Below are positions 1 through 12,640 of a stretch of 64,000 nucleotides of DNA, one piece after another. Under the pieces are notes generated by a model. It worked only from the letters and a program-made list of their open reading frames with translations. It was not told where the DNA came from and did not search any database. A program made the translations under genes and the position numbers. This stretch comes from Desmodus rotundus (lineage: Eukaryota; Chordata; Mammalia; Chiroptera; Phyllostomidae). The stretch covers positions 127,143,896 to 127,207,895 of the forward strand of contig NC_071391.1 of the NCBI RefSeq assembly GCF_022682495.2. Reading direction: 5' to 3'. Each line of letters begins with the position of its first letter. Position 1 is the stretch's first letter.

Positions 1-1244
1 AAGTGGATTGGAACCTGGATTTTCCAGCACTGTCACCATCATGGTCTTAGTCACCTGATCCATTTCTTTTCCTCTTATCTGTGTGGAGTGAGGCCAAAGC
101 ACTGAGATTTTGGAGGATCCTCAACTTTTGTGTGTGCTTGCAGCAGTTCTCATTCAATAAATCTTCCTTTATAAGTCCCTCTGTTAACTTTTCTTTCCCC
201 TGTGATGTGGGGGTGGAGTCTGGAGTGTCAGACTAGTTTTCTCATTTTTATATGCAAGTAAATCACTTGATTATATTTTTTGTCCTTATGTTATCATGAA
301 TATTTCAAATGAATTTTATATGGTTCATATTTATGGTTTGGGAGCTATTTCACATTTTGGCTTATTGCGGTCTCATCTGCATATACCGTATCTCAGCTGA
401 TGTTGATTGGTCTCATTTACATATTCATCACACTCCTATTTTCAAAGATATTTTGTTATACACTGGCTTTTCTTCCCCCTCCAGTGTTATAATAGCACGG
501 TGGATGTGTTTTTAAATTGCACTCATTTCCATACATAATTTTTCTGGTTACCATAAATCTCCACATGTTCATCTTGTCCCCCCACCCTATTCAGTGTAAT
601 CTCCACACTTTATACCAAGCTGACATATGGCTCCGAAGTAATTAAAGATAATGTAAACAGTTTACGGTGCACTTTGCAAAGCCACTTCACGTTGCAGCAT
701 TTAATGATTTCCTTTTTCCTCAGCCAGTCCCAAAGCAGTGAAGAGTAGGAAGGTTTGAGATAGCGATGCTGATTAAAGCTAAGGTGTGAACAGTGATCAT
801 TTCATTGCCAGTGTAGACACTCTTGTGCCAGTTCTCCCAAAAAGATTTTTTTCCCTTTTGAATTCAAGCAGAGGGGAGTAGGTTAAGCTGGGTTAATGAA
901 AGAATAAGAGTCATCAGCATGGGTTGGGCACAGTTATTGGATTCTTTAAATCATTCTAACAGGAGGAAGAAGGCAAAATCAAATTCATCAAAACTCCAGT
1001 CACCTCGCCCATAGAGACCTTTCTCTTCTGGATGAGAACAGGACTAATTTTCTTTTCAGATGTTAGTTGTTTGCCCAATTATGGCATCTAGCCTCCACTT
1101 TTTCCCAGCAACAACTTCAATTTTTGTTTGTTGATCTCCTTCCCCCACTCCAAGTCCATGCGGTTGGGGTAGGAACTTTCAGCTCTAAGAATGGAGCCTA
1201 TTTACCTAGGCCACCACCAGTTTGAGTATCACATTCCTTTAGCT
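1..1244. other. low-copy sequence, no gene seen
   Basis: I recognise no repeat family, exon or RNA gene here. The stretch is AT-rich with only short open frames (68 codons at most), none resembling a known protein. Confidence 0.6.
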
Positions 1245-1622
1245 GAAGTGGTTGGTCCAGGGATGGTCATGTGATCTAAGCAAGTCATCAAATCTAAGAA
1301 CTTTTTGGAATGAAGCAAGAAAAAGGTCAGCTCTTTCCTTCTGAACAGGATACAAGGTGGAAAGGCAGGCCTGGGGCTGCCTATCTTGCCACTAGGGATG
1401 GGGCTGAGGGCCGAAACTAAGTTAATGGAAGCAAGACCTAAGAGAGGAAAAGAGTCCAAATCCTAAGGACATTGAACCTGAATAGAGATGTTTGTGAAGC
1501 CATTCTTCCTCTCTGACCATCAAGTTAAAATGAGCCGTTAAATTCCCTTTTTTTTTTCCTTAAACCTATTTGAGGTTTACTTTCTTTTGTCTCTCACAAC
1601 AGAAAGAATCCTAACAAATGCA
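1245..1622 (+). mobile_element. old ERVL/MaLR-type LTR-like repeat
   Basis: The block opens with a 'tggttggtccagggatgg' type motif and ends near 'agaaagaatcctaacaaat'. This order resembles old mammalian LTRs whose 3' end reads 'aaaagagtcctaactaatac'. A pyrimidine-rich stretch precedes the end, as in those LTRs. No flanking duplication is visible. The subfamily is uncertain, and a search against a repeat library would be needed to name it. Confidence 0.45.
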
Positions 1623-1834
1623 ATGTTTGTATCACTTATTTTGCACAGATTATCTTGTCCATTTTGCCCTGGGTTATGTTTTAAACTCTGACTATGTCAA
1701 TGTCTAGATCATGGTGGATTCTCAGCCAGTGTTCATATGCCTCTAAACTGCTACATTAGTTATCATTATTATTCATATTACTTAGTATTTTCTTTTTATA
1801 TCTGGATATCTTGTCTCTCCAAGTAATTATATTT

Positions 1835-2560
1835 ATTTATTCATGCATTTGTCATTTATTTATTGTGTTTAATCTGTGTGAGGCACCATGGATCTAATGC
1901 CAACTAAAAGCAAAAATATCCTTGTGCTCATGGAACTTACCGTCCAATAGGAGAGTTAGAAGTTAATGAAATTATCACCTAAGTAAGTGTAAAATTGCTA
2001 AAATGATAGTCACCACGTAGAGACTAGTGGCGATATGAGAGTGTACACAGCATGGGTTTTCCCCTCATTGGGAGGCCAGGGAGGGCTTTCCTGGGCAAGT
2101 GACGCCGGTGTGGGAGCCTGAAAGGCGGGAGGAGCCAACTAAGTTAAAAGGGTAGAGTGGAAAGGACGCTAGTCAGAAGGAACAGTGTGTGCCAAGCAAG
2201 GCCCATGGTGGGCAGCGTAACCTAATACATTTTATGAACTAAAAATGGGCTAGTAGAGCAAAGGAGAGAATATGAGAGGTCCAGTGTTTTTTTTTTTTTT
2301 TTTTTTTTTTTATGTTAAAAGCAGTGGTAAGGCATGGAGAGAGAGTGTATGCTCTCATGTGTGTGCATGTGTATGTAAAAAAGAGAGAGAGGGAAAGAGA
2401 GAGTTGGACCAGTGTGGAAGGTGACATGATTACATATGAATTCAGAAAATGTGACTCTGCTTGCTATGTAGAGAATGGATTGGGTGAGGGGGAAGCATAC
2501 TGTGGAAGCTGCAGAAAGAGGTAAGTAGACAGATTAGAAGAACAGCAAGGAAATAAAAGC
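1835..2560 (-). mobile_element. L2 (CR1-clade LINE) 3' region, minus strand
   Basis: Read on the plus strand this is the reverse complement of an L2 3' end. A 'tttatttattgtgtttaatctg' type end is followed by 'caccatggatctaatgcc', 'ctcatggaacttacc', 'agggctttcctgggcaag', 'gaacagtgtgtgcc' and 'agagaatggattggg'. All are in L2 order. The element is strongly diverged and is interrupted by a 25-base T run and a GA-rich tract. Confidence 0.7.
2287..2311. repeat. poly-T run of 25
   Basis: An uninterrupted T run lies inside the L2 fragment, followed at about 2380-2402 by a GA-rich microsatellite. It could be the tail of a very short minus-strand retroposon or simple slippage expansion. Confidence 0.95.
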
Positions 2561-2859
2561 AACAGGACTTAGTGTTGAACTGTAATGCAAAGTTACACTC
2601 TGACCTTTCCCTTAAAGAAAAATCAAGGGATCTGGAAAAACTTTTCAAATTCTGAATACAATCTGATAGATGTTCTATTATTTCTCCAAACAAAAGATTA
2701 TGGTTTGGAAGCACTGGAAAGTTCTAGAAAGACTGTATAAAGGAGTACACATCTGATCTGCAGCCTGGAGAACAAGCAGGATTTCTGTTTCAATTTTAAG
2801 TGGAATTTTAGGCAGAACAGCATCTACATAAGACCAGTGTGAAAGTACATTTTATTTGT

Positions 2860-3780
2860 TTGTTGATTCATATTTTTCATTCTTTCATTGATTTATTCAC
2901 CTGCTACCATTTTTTGGTCCCTCTATATGCCAGGCATTGTCCAAAGAAAGAGCCATCACATTCTAAGTAGGTAATATGATGTCTGGTAATGACAATAGTT
3001 GGAAAAATGGCAAGTGTTCCTACGTGGTGAAAGTGGGGGATACAGTACATGTGGTGGGAAATAAAGGGCTTATTTCTCTGCCAGGGGTGTAAGACTGAAA
3101 TCTATAGCAATAAGGGCTCCTCCCAGTTTCTTCTGCAAGTGAGTCCGAGCCATGCAGGTCTGGCAGCAGAGTTGGGGGGAGACCGAAGCTGGGGCAGGTA
3201 TGGCAGCCTCATGCAGTAGGCTATGTAAGTTGATGAGACTTTGGATCTAACAGCAGCAGGAGTGAGAGGGGCTGCATTCTGGGAACATTTCTGTGGGGGG
3301 GTCAATAAGACTAGAGGAACACCTGGATATAAGGAACAGAGAAGGCCTAAAGTCAAGGAAGTCTTTGAATTTTCTTGCCCAGGAGTCTGGGCAGGTGGTG
3401 AAGTTATTCACTGGGCAGTGTGGGAGGATGAGAACTTTAAGGAGGAAGCTGATGAGCTGGTGCGCACACACTGAATTTGAAGCACTGGCAGTTTACGTAG
3501 GTGTGGATGTTTCCAAGACTCTCCAAGAATTACGGCCTCAGAAGAGAGGTGGCAATTAAGGCAAGTTTAGCAGCCATGATAGTGTGACATTGTTTGATGA
3601 ATAATGATTTAGGGGTGTGACTGTAAAATAGCCAAAAATGAAGCCCTGGAGTACTTGAACTTTTGAGGAACAGGAAAGATGGAGAGGTGGTTTTGGAATA
3701 GTCTGGGATGGTAGGAGGGCCGGCAGAATGTGTGGTGTCACTGAAGTTAAAAGGGAAAAGAGCATTAAGGATGGCATGAA
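2860..3780 (-). mobile_element. probable further L2-derived sequence, minus strand
   Basis: Positions 2860-2965 look like a second L2 3' end ('ttcattgatttattcacctg', 'tatgccaggcattgtcc'). At 3640-3780, phrases such as 'agccctggagtacttgaac' and 'gtgtggtgtcactgaagtt' match the more 5' part of the L2 3' region in reverse. The middle is too diverged to assign. Overlapping short ORFs on both strands look like shadows. Confidence 0.45.
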
Positions 3781-4944
3781 CAGTCAGTAAAATCTAAAGC
3801 TGTGTATAAGTTAAATACTAAGAAGACAAAACAGAAGTCATTAGATCTGGCAGTTATGGTATTGTTGGGAAATTTAATAGAATAATGATGTTAGACAATC
3901 AGTGGGCACTTAGCAAGTGGGCAGCCTAAAGAATGATTGAAAGAAAAGGAGAGGGAGGCAGTGAACATAGGCTGCTCTTCCAAAAGAGTGGTAGTGATGG
4001 AGGAGAGAGGAAGGTGGCAGGGAAGGAAGGCAGAGTTTACACAGAAAGCTCACCCCCTTCTTTTTCAGTAGGATAGGGAACCTTGGCCACAAGCCAAAAA
4101 TGAATGAAAGGAACTTTATGATTTGTGGAGAGGTAAATACGGGAGAGGAAGCCAATATTTATTAAGTTCAGGAAACTGGTTAAAAAGTGAAGGAAGAACA
4201 AAAATGCAGTGGATAGATCTGTCAAGGAGATGAGAACTCGTATGGAAGGGGAGACAATGGATGAAGGTGAGCCTAGAGACTGAAGGGTTCAAACAGCCCG
4301 TTCTGAGCTCCATTCAGGGCCAGGCCCTCTACTGGGGAATGTTTTTTGAAGCCTTAGTACATAAAAAGTGTTGGAAAAAAGATCACTTTCATTTTATTTT
4401 TGGCATCTCCCTGTGTCAGTACGGGCTGATTAATAAAGATATGAGGCAGAGATGGGCAAGCTGTGTCTGAGGAGGTTGAGGAGTTTCTGACTCAGCTGCC
4501 CTGGCTCTGAAATCACTGCTGTGTTAGGTCAGCCTAACCATTTCGATCATCACAGAAAGGTCTTGTCTGATGCTGAACACCCAATGAGGGGTCAGTCGCA
4601 GTGCTGGATTGAATTAGATTAAAGTGGATTATTTGTGATGTCTGATATTTCTGTTTTTAGAATAATTTTGATGCAATTATAGGGTTGTTTGGGGCATTAG
4701 GAGTATCTGTAGTCATCTGGTCTGTGTTAATTCCAGGCAGGACAGTAGCCAGTCTATCAGGAACACACCTTCAGCCAAAAGGTCTCCAAGTCCATTGCTT
4801 TCCTGTTCACCTTGGTGAGCTCTGCCCAGACGAGTGCCCCCATCTCCCAATTCCTGGGAGTGTTGAATGTCTCCAGGAAGGTAAACCCGGAAGACTGCAG
4901 GTCTTAAACTGGGCTCTTATCTAACTGCAGGACGTTTGCACTTA
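3781..4944. other. low-copy or unrecognisable old repeat sequence
   Basis: Purine-rich phrases around 3950-4300 may be further L2 debris, but I cannot place them. No gene is seen. Open frames are at most 81 codons. Confidence 0.5.
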
Positions 4945-5112
4945 GAAATCAGAGATCATATAAACCATCTCCCCCTTTTAAAACTTCTCCTTTAGTGCAG
5001 CTGAGAAAATCAAGGCCCTGGAGGATACGGTGATTTAACTGAGGTTACACGGTAAGTTTATGTTAAAATTCATGTTAAAACTAAGGCTCAATCCCAGGAT
5101 TCTGACCACTCA
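4945..5112 (-). mobile_element. MIR SINE fragment, minus strand
   Basis: The stretch matches the reverse complement of the MIR core: a 'gctgagaaaatcaaggccctg' analogue of the MIR 'gatgaggaaactgaggc' core, then a 'ggttacacggtaag' analogue and 'ctcaatcccaggattctgac'. It is truncated and diverged. Confidence 0.65.
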
Positions 5113-6234
5113 CCTTTAAGCAGGTGGTTTGATAATAACTACCTGCTTTGTGTTTCTTTCATTAATGGGTTTCTTTCTCACTTTCTCAGACTTCAGTAAA
5201 TATTCTTTTTAAAGGGCAGGGAATGGAGAAGGTTCAGCCCTTAGGGGGATGAAAGAACCAAGGGGAAAGATTGAATCGCTTCAAGAAGGGGGAAACACAT
5301 GTAACCTGGGGGGTGGCTTTCATTCCCTTCTGTGTGATCCGTCTGTCTGTTGCTGTATTTATTGGCACTGAAGTCCTGAATTCTGGCTGCCACTGCAGTG
5401 AAGAACACACTTTCCTGACCCTAAAGGCCTGGGAGGTGGAATCAAGAGCCTTTAAGGGGGGAGTGGGTTACCTTAAATATGGGAGACTTTGTTCTGCTTT
5501 TTATTGCTGTTCCCCCATTTGAGAAAATCTTACCCAGGGAAATCCCAATATGAAACTAGCCCAATAGGAAGTGAATGTGTGCATCAACAAGGGGGCTTTC
5601 TCTTTTCAAAGGAAATCCCCCTCAGTGCTGTAAAATTTTCCAAGTACTTTTAAATGTTTGTGTATCAATCACCGCTTGCCAGCATGTCCTGGGAACAGGA
5701 AGTCTAGAGAAGCTCTAAAGCACAAATGTTAGGCCCTGCTGTCAATTCAAAATTAGTCAGAAATGATACAAAGGTTCCCTGAAAAAGGATGGATGTGAGC
5801 ACACAAAACAGGCTTTTGTTTGTAAAAATTCCACTCCTAAGTCCTTTGGGAACAACACCTTATAAAAGGAAAAAGGGAGGATTCTTGGATTGCTTGTGCT
5901 TATTTCAATGCTATACTCTGAAAGATTCCACATTCTGTTTAGGAACTATCATATGGAAATAAATTGGGAGGAAGTATGAAGAGTTTTCTGGCTTCTAAGC
6001 ACCGGGTATCACACGAGATGTGGTCTGAGGCTGCTGCCCATCGCCCCGCGGAGGCATTCACACACAGCATTGTCAGGTACGTACATTTTCTCCAGGTCCC
6101 CAAGTCCCAGAAATGCTCCTTTTGGGATGACTTGAAGGTTGGTAAGGACAAGCCGCCTGAAAAGAGAGTGGACATAAAATATCACAACGTATCCATTCAC
6201 TGATAAGTAATTGAGTGCCTAATGTATTATTTCA
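5113..6234. other. low-copy sequence, no gene seen
   Basis: There is no recognised repeat. Overlapping open frames near 5940-6200 (78-79 codons on both strands) resemble nothing known and have no splice or promoter context I can support. Confidence 0.55.
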
Positions 6235-6445
6235 GCTAACAGCAAACGTATACTAAGTGCTTGCCATTTAGTGGTTGCAATTGCTTTTACGTGATTTCTC
6301 TTCATCTTCACCACAGCCATAGAGCAGCCATATTGGCACTATTGTTATCCTCATTTTGCATAAAAAGAAACCGAGGTCTAGGGAGGTTAAAAACATTACC
6401 TAGGGTCACACAGCTCATGGCAGAGCTTGGGTATGAACCTTCCTT
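6235..6445 (-). mobile_element. MIR SINE, minus strand
   Basis: Nearly the whole MIR body is present in reverse: 'ctaagtgcttgcca', then 'tgttatcctcattttgca', 'aaaccgaggtctagggaggt', 'ggtcacacagctcatggcag' and 'cttgggtatgaacct'. Confidence 0.85.
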
Positions 6446-6894
6446 GTCACCATTACTTCATATTGCTTACCATAGCCCTGTGAAGCCTTTTCTCCTTTTC
6501 TACTCCAGCCCCCAGTGCCACTGCCTTTATTGTCATTCATAGCTGACCTTTCAAAGAGACAATGAACCCAACAGAGAGAACTTCCTTATGCTCCCAGCCA
6601 TCCATCCATCAGTACCTGTGCTTGCATACCCCAATTTTTCTCCTGTTACCCTGGTGATCAGAACCCTGGACCTGTCTATGCACAGCTCCTCCCATTCACG
6701 TCAGATCTTACCCCCTCTTTCTAGTCAGGGTAGCCACTACAGTATTTTCCCCTTTCTTTCATAAGTTTTGTTCACCTGTTTTTACTCGTTTACTGGATCC
6801 TGTCCATCAGTGTACAAAAATGCCATGATTTCTTCCATGTATAAAAAAAATAGTCTTCTCTTAACCTCAGCTGCCTTCAGAGTTTGCCATTTTC
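6446..6894. other. low-copy sequence, no gene seen
   Basis: Pyrimidine-rich, with a short 'atccatccatc' tract near 6600. The 3' part may be the start of the L2 that follows. The 109-codon frame at 6768-7097 runs into L2. Confidence 0.5.
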
Positions 6895-7535
6895 TTCTGC
6901 TTGAAATATGTGTCTCACACCTACCTCAAAATTCCTTCCAGTGGCTTCTCAATTCAGGGAAAAACCCAAATTGTGTACAATGGCCTATATGCCCCTTTGT
7001 GATCTTTGTGCTCTCCCTTTCCAAAGATGCTTTAGCTTCAATTTTGATAACTCTCCTCTTTGCTCATCCTGTTCTTATCACAGTACTCTTTTTCTAGTTC
7101 TCGGACATGGCGTGTTCTTTCTTGCCTAGTATTTATGCCTTTGCAATTCTTTTTACCCGGGCATTCTTCCTGTAGATATCCTCCTGGCTTGGTCCTTCAG
7201 TCTGCTGTTTGCCCAAATGTCACTTTCTCAATGATGCTTTCCCTAATCACTCTACTTAAAATGACAATGTCCCCAACTAGGCCCCTGGTCCCCTTTCCTG
7301 CTTAAATTTTTCTTCATAGCACTTCTGACATGTCATACATTCTATTTATTTATCTGTTTATGCATTCGTGTATTTATCTCTTACCCATAACTGTTCAGGA
7401 TGTAAGCTCCGCGATGGCAGGAATGACTGCCTGATTTGTCTGCTGCTGTATGTATGCTAAATGCCTACAACAGCGCCTGGGATATGACCACTGTTCAAGA
7501 AACATTTCTGGAATGGCCAAATAAATGGCTGTTGA
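6895..7535 (+). mobile_element. L2 LINE 3' end, plus strand
   Basis: Long collinear match to the L2 3' end: 'ccttccagtggcttctca', 'atggcctatatgcccctt', 'ttgcccaaatgtcactttctc', 'catagcacttctgacatg', 'gatgtaagctccgcgatggc', 'aacagcgcctgggatatga' and the final 'atgg'-rich tail. The short open frames here are remnants or chance. Confidence 0.85.
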
Positions 7536-8659
7536 ACAGTCTGGGAGTTCTAGGCTTGAGGGTAGAATTCTAAGTGATCCTTTAGGCATCTCTGCAACAG
7601 GAATGCTATTCCTTTCCCTGGCTTTCCTCTCACCGGCTTCCTCTGGATTTGTAAATGACTGATAGGAATTTGGTTTTCTTTCTACTTGAATACCTTCATT
7701 GCTTCGGTCTCCTATCATTTATTGGTGTTAGTGAAATTCCCATTTCAGATAAAGTTGTTATTCAGGCAAACTTTTTTTTTTTACTTTGTTTTTATTTAGT
7801 TTGTTAATTTGACCGCTATGAGCACCAGCTCCGTGGTGAGACGTCGTGGGAGAGAATCCTGTGTTGTTGCAAAGGGTTTACATATTGGGAAGCAAACCCG
7901 GAAACGTTGGAGTCACTGGCAAACACTTGTGTGATACAGTTCATGTAATAACTATAAATGTTACAAACGGATTGAAATGAGAAACACCCCAAGGTACATA
8001 AACATGTAAAAGGAAGATTGGAAGGAGTGGGTGCATTTGAGCCTGGGTCTCAAAACTATCCCGTCCTACTAAAAGCATAGTCTGTATGAAACCATTTTAA
8101 ATGAAAAGTTTAAAATTTAAAGTTTAAATAGCTTCAAATTTTAAATGAAAAGTGACCTAGGTTTCGATTTGGCATAACAGATTTGGAAGAGTGTCAACTT
8201 CTAGACTGTCCATTTGCAGAGAATGAAGATTAGTTCATATTTTCTTAACTGTGCTTATATAACTTCTATGCTTATCACCTGACAGAAAAATGATGAAAAC
8301 AAACCATAGTAAAATCACATTATAACATTGCTTTTTAAACTACTCAGTCTAACAACTTAAGGGAGTTGAAATATTAAAGTAAAATAATTAATGAGATGTA
8401 CAAAGAGCAGAGTCTTGGATAATTGACTCTTCTATTGAAAACAAGTCAACTAGAGAGCAATTTTAAACTCAACCCTAGTAGCCGGCATATTTTAAAAATT
8501 TTCGTTGCCTGTAGCTATATTAAGTGCTTAAAATTTAACGTAATCAAATCTATTTTGAAGATGGAAAATCTTGATTTCCATCTACTTCCTGAAATGCTAT
8601 AAACTAGGTAACCTGAAGATATTTCCACAAAGAATGACCTAGAAATCTTATATAACATA
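7536..8659. other. low-copy sequence, no gene seen
   Basis: No recognised repeat. It contains a T run at about 7771-7780 and a 16-bp direct repeat ('attttaaatgaaaagt' at 8094-8109 and 8138-8153) in a very AT-rich patch. Confidence 0.55.
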
Positions 8660-9417
8660 TAACAAGTATTGTTTTAAATGCACAGATGAGCTTGCAAGAA
8701 TGAGAAATCACCAGGTGTCCGAAGTAAATCAACTGGATACCAGATGGAACCCTGACCAGCCAATGCAAACCAGCATACTAGGAGGGTAAACTGAAACCAA
8801 AGTATGGGGGAGGCAGTTTTTGTGGACTTGGTAGCCAGGGGGGTTGTGTTTTCACGGCAAACTGGTACATGAGATGAAACATGGAAGATGGAATGCAAAG
8901 ATCTATTTCTTTCAACTGTCTGTGCTCTCTCCTCCCCCCCCCCACTCTCCCTGGCACAGAAAATGGATGACAGGCAGTTTTCAGTAAAATGTAATCTGGA
9001 AATTTCCCATAATTTATAAAAGGCATGCATACTCAGATTCAGAAATCTCAACAATGCCCAGGATAGGAACAAAAATAAATCTACTGCCAGAAATCTGTTA
9101 GTTAAAACTGTAGAGCCATAAAAAAAGCATTTTAAATGCAAACAGAGAGAAAAAGACATATTATCTTCAAATAAAAAGATTAGAAAAACTTGTAAAACAT
9201 CTTCAAAATTATTAGAGAAAATAATTGCCAACTTAGAATACCATACCCCCAAAATGATTATTTTCAAATGTGAAGGTAAAGGCACATTTAGATAAGTTTA
9301 ATCAGATACTAACAGCTAAGTCTTAGCAGAAGAATTCCTTTAGTAGAAGAAGGAAATTTAATTCAGTGGGAAAGAACAAAAAGCAAGAAGGACCAATAAA
9401 CAAAGAAACTAGTGCTC

Positions 9418-9471
9418 CTTATTGAATAGGTGTATTTTCATAATTGTTGGAAAACGTACCTATTTAATAAG
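9418..9471. repeat. short fold-back hairpin, 14-bp stem
   Basis: 'cttattgaataggt' at 9418-9431 pairs with 'acctatttaataag' at 9458-9471 with one mismatch and a 26-base loop. It lies in L1 debris. Confidence 0.8.
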
Positions 9472-12029
9472 AAGTACTAAAATGATATTGGCCAAGAACT
9501 AGGTCACAAAGCAAGTTAGCATCAAACAAATCATTTTCTCTTTGACAATGAAGTAATTAAATTACTTTGAAATCGGCAATAAAAGAGAGTTAACCCCACC
9601 CCCACCCCAACAAATGTATAACCAACTGGAAAGCCTAAACCAAACCCAAAACAAGTTCCTTCTGAATGATAGGGTCAAAGAAGAAATTACAATAATAACT
9701 AGCAATTATTTGAAATTGAATTATAAATAAAATATAACATATAAAACTATGGGATATAGCTGAACTTCTATGTATTGAGAAATTTGCAGCCTTAAATTAT
9801 TATACCGGAAAAATAAAAAAGATGGAAAATTAATGCGCTAAGCTTTCAGCATAGGAAACTAGTGAAAGAACAGCAGAGTCCTGGAAACAAACTGTAAAGC
9901 CAATATTTCTTTATTCCATTTGTGGCTAGAACTTCAGGTGCAAACTCAAAAGCAGTTTAATAAGAAACATTGATAAATGAGGAACTGTTGATGGAATGTT
10001 TTGAGAAGATAAACAGCTAAACTGGACAACTTGATACATGAAACTTAAGTTCAATCTATACTAATGTGGTTTTTCACAATTATAAGGTTAAGTTTCTACA
10101 TAAATTTATTGCTCAGATGGGTAAAGGAGCTTTCTTGTAATATTGAAAAATTTATTACAATAGTTACAAGAACTCTTGATTTATGAATTTAACACTAAAA
10201 TGATTATTATAGAAAAGTAACATTATTTGAATGTTTATTGAAGAAAACTGTTTAACCAGAAACTTTCTGATAATTCATTATGTCCTTATTGATTTAGCTC
10301 CAATTAATAAAAAATAGGTGTGCAAATTTCTTTAAATAGCTAACATTGGTAAAGGTGAAAGGAAAAGGAACTTTAATTCTTAGTGAATCTTCATTTTAAA
10401 AATAATGAGTGTAACAGATTAACTTAAAGCACATTGTAAAATTTAAGTATGTCTTGAAAGAAGAGGCCTAAAGAAAGTGGAGAGAAAAAATAATAAAGAG
10501 TAGAAATTAATTAAAAATAATACAAAGGGCCAACAACATCAAAGGCTAATTCTTTGAAAATATTAATAGAATAAAATAATCTGTCCATTTTAAGCAACAA
10601 AACAATGACAGACATGAAAGGTGGCACTTAACTACAGGTATAATAGGTTTTAAATTAGAGGAACTTAATAATTTATAACATTAGATTTGAAAAATCAGAG
10701 AATGTGGGTAATTTTCCTAAAAATACATTTTTAACCAAAACTGACTTAGGAAGACATAGAAAAATTAAATTGATCTATAAACATTAAGTCATTGGGTTGA
10801 TAGTTTGAAACATACCCATCATAAAACAAGGTCAGCATTATATGGTTTAAAAAGTAAGTTCTGCCTCTTTAAATAGTAGACAATCTCCATCTTATACACA
10901 CTGTTGCAAAGACTAGCAGAAGAGGGCACTCTCTGACCCATTTTATGTGGCTGGTGTAACATCAGCAACAAAACCAGACAGGGACAGTAAAAGAATGGAA
11001 CAATTTAGGTCAATCTCACTTACTGATTTTTATAAAGTTATACTGGATACATTGCTATAGTATTGACAGGGATTAAAAAACAGACCAAAGGAAGAGAATA
11101 AAGAGCATAGAACAAGACTGTAAACAGGAGAAAATGACAAATGACCAGGAAACATTAAAAATGAATGGGGGAAGATATGGACCAATCAATAAGGGATACT
11201 ATCGATTATCTTAGTGGAAAAAATTACATAAGACCTTTACTTATTACCACATTAAAATCAAAATTCTAGCCTTATTTAAGATCTAAATGGGAAACATCAA
11301 AACACTAAAACTTTTAAATAAAATACAATACACTATTTAGAAGACTTTCTTTAAAAAGACATAAAAAACTTCACTCCAAAATTGGAAAATAAATTTCCAG
11401 TACAGTTGACTATACTAAACTTAAAATATCTGTAAAGCAAAGATACACAAAGTCATTGAGAAGATGAGATAGAGACTTGGGAAAGATATTTAAAACACAA
11501 CTAAAAAAGTGTTAGCATCCAAAATAATAAGTAACTTTACAAAATAATAAGAAAAATACAAATCAGTAGAAAAATTGGCAAAATATGTGAACAGGCAACT
11601 TGTACACATGTAAGAGAAAATGCAAATGGCCAAAGAACACATGAAAAGATGCTTAAACTCACTAGTAATCAGGAGAATGCTAATTTAAACATTAATTATA
11701 TACCACTACATGCCATCTTATTGGCAAACATTTAAAAAAAACCTTCCTAAGAACAGTGCTACAGAGGCATTGGAACAATAGGGCATTTTCTATACTCTGG
11801 AAGGAAGGGTGATTTGCAGCAAGTACTCTTAATAGCCACTTGGCAATATGTACTAAAGTTGAAGGTGCAAATGCTCTTGGACCCAGTCATTCCATGTCTC
11901 TTTGCCACAGGTGCACCTGGAGGCAGGTAAAAGATTAATCACTGCAATATTATGTGTAATAGTAAAAATACTGGAAACAAATGCTCATGATTACATAATA
12001 AATATTAATAAACTGGTGCAGTGATTATA

Positions 12030-12182
12030 GAAGGAAAGGGCGCATGGTGATTGGTGGAAGGAGACTTGATTTGGCATAATGAACACACAATACTATATAC
12101 AGATGATGTATTATAGAATTGCACCCCTGAAACCTATATAATTTTATTAACCAATGTCACCCCAGTAAACTGATTTTAAAAA
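12030..12182 (+). mobile_element. bat/laurasiatherian-type L1 3' tail
   Basis: The block 'gtggaaggagacttgattt' ... 'gaacacacaatactatatac' ... 'ttattaaccaatgtcacccc' is the 3' UTR end of a lineage-specific L1, followed by an A-rich end. A second copy occurs near 62760-62885. It interrupts the older L1, whose 3' part resumes near 12450. Confidence 0.75.
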
Positions 12183-12435
12183 GAAGATAAAGAATCACTT
12201 GATCAGCACTAGTTAGGTAACCTGCCTGATAAACTACTGCTGTCTCCTAAAGGGACATGGCTTTGCAATAACCAGCCCACTTTTTTGTCTGGTATAACTT
12301 CCTTGTTCCTGGTCCCTTCTGCCTATGAATGTCTTTCATTTTGTAAAGCTCTTCAGAGCTCCTTTCTCTTTGCTAGATTGGATGCTGCCCGATTCCAACT
12401 GATTTTTGCTTAAGTAAATTCTTAAAATGTTTAAA
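12183..12435 (+). mobile_element. possible LTR-like block
   Basis: The phrases 'ggtataacttccttgttcctg', 'cattttgtaaagctcttca' and 'ttggatgctgcccgattc' resemble the R/U5 part of old ERV LTRs as I remember them. No ends or target duplication can be fixed. It ends at a 14-base C run. Confidence 0.35.
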
Positions 12436-12449
12436 CCCCCCCCCCCCCC
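12436..12449. repeat. poly-C run of 14
   Basis: An uninterrupted C run sits at the junction between the LTR-like block and the resumed old L1. Similar runs occur at 8934-8943 and 28880-28893. Confidence 0.95.
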
Positions 12450-12640
12450 AAACCCATGGTATATTCACACAATGCTTAATTATAAAGCAGTGAGAAGGAA
12501 CAAACTGAGAAGAGCTGTATGCAGCAATGTGGACAAATCCCTAAAGCATACTGTTGAGCAGAAAGAAAGGAAGGAAGAAAGAGAAGACTGGTGGGATGTG
12601 TACAGTATGATCTGATTATTACAAAAGTTAACATGCAAAA

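Larger units (their letters stand above)
8660..12640 (+). mobile_element. decayed L1 mosaic, plus strand
   Basis: Several blocks read as old L1 on the plus strand. Around 9190-9300 there is 'ttagagaaaataattgccaa'. At 9620-9830 and 10500-10570 lie diverged ORF2 blocks ('gggtcaaagaagaaattac', 'ctaattctttgaaaatatt'). At 11640-11700 is the C-terminal ORF2 block ('acatgaaaagatgcttaaac'). From 12450 to 12640 is an L1 3' block ('tggtatattcacacaatg'). Stop codons and indels are everywhere. It may be more than one copy. A younger L1 tail and an LTR-like block interrupt it at 12030-12430. Confidence 0.65.

Noticed and set aside
8674..9285. 203-codon minus-strand open frame, the longest in the window
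   Set aside because: It lies antisense within plus-strand L1 debris, its translation resembles no protein, and a C run and A-rich L1 text explain its odd composition.
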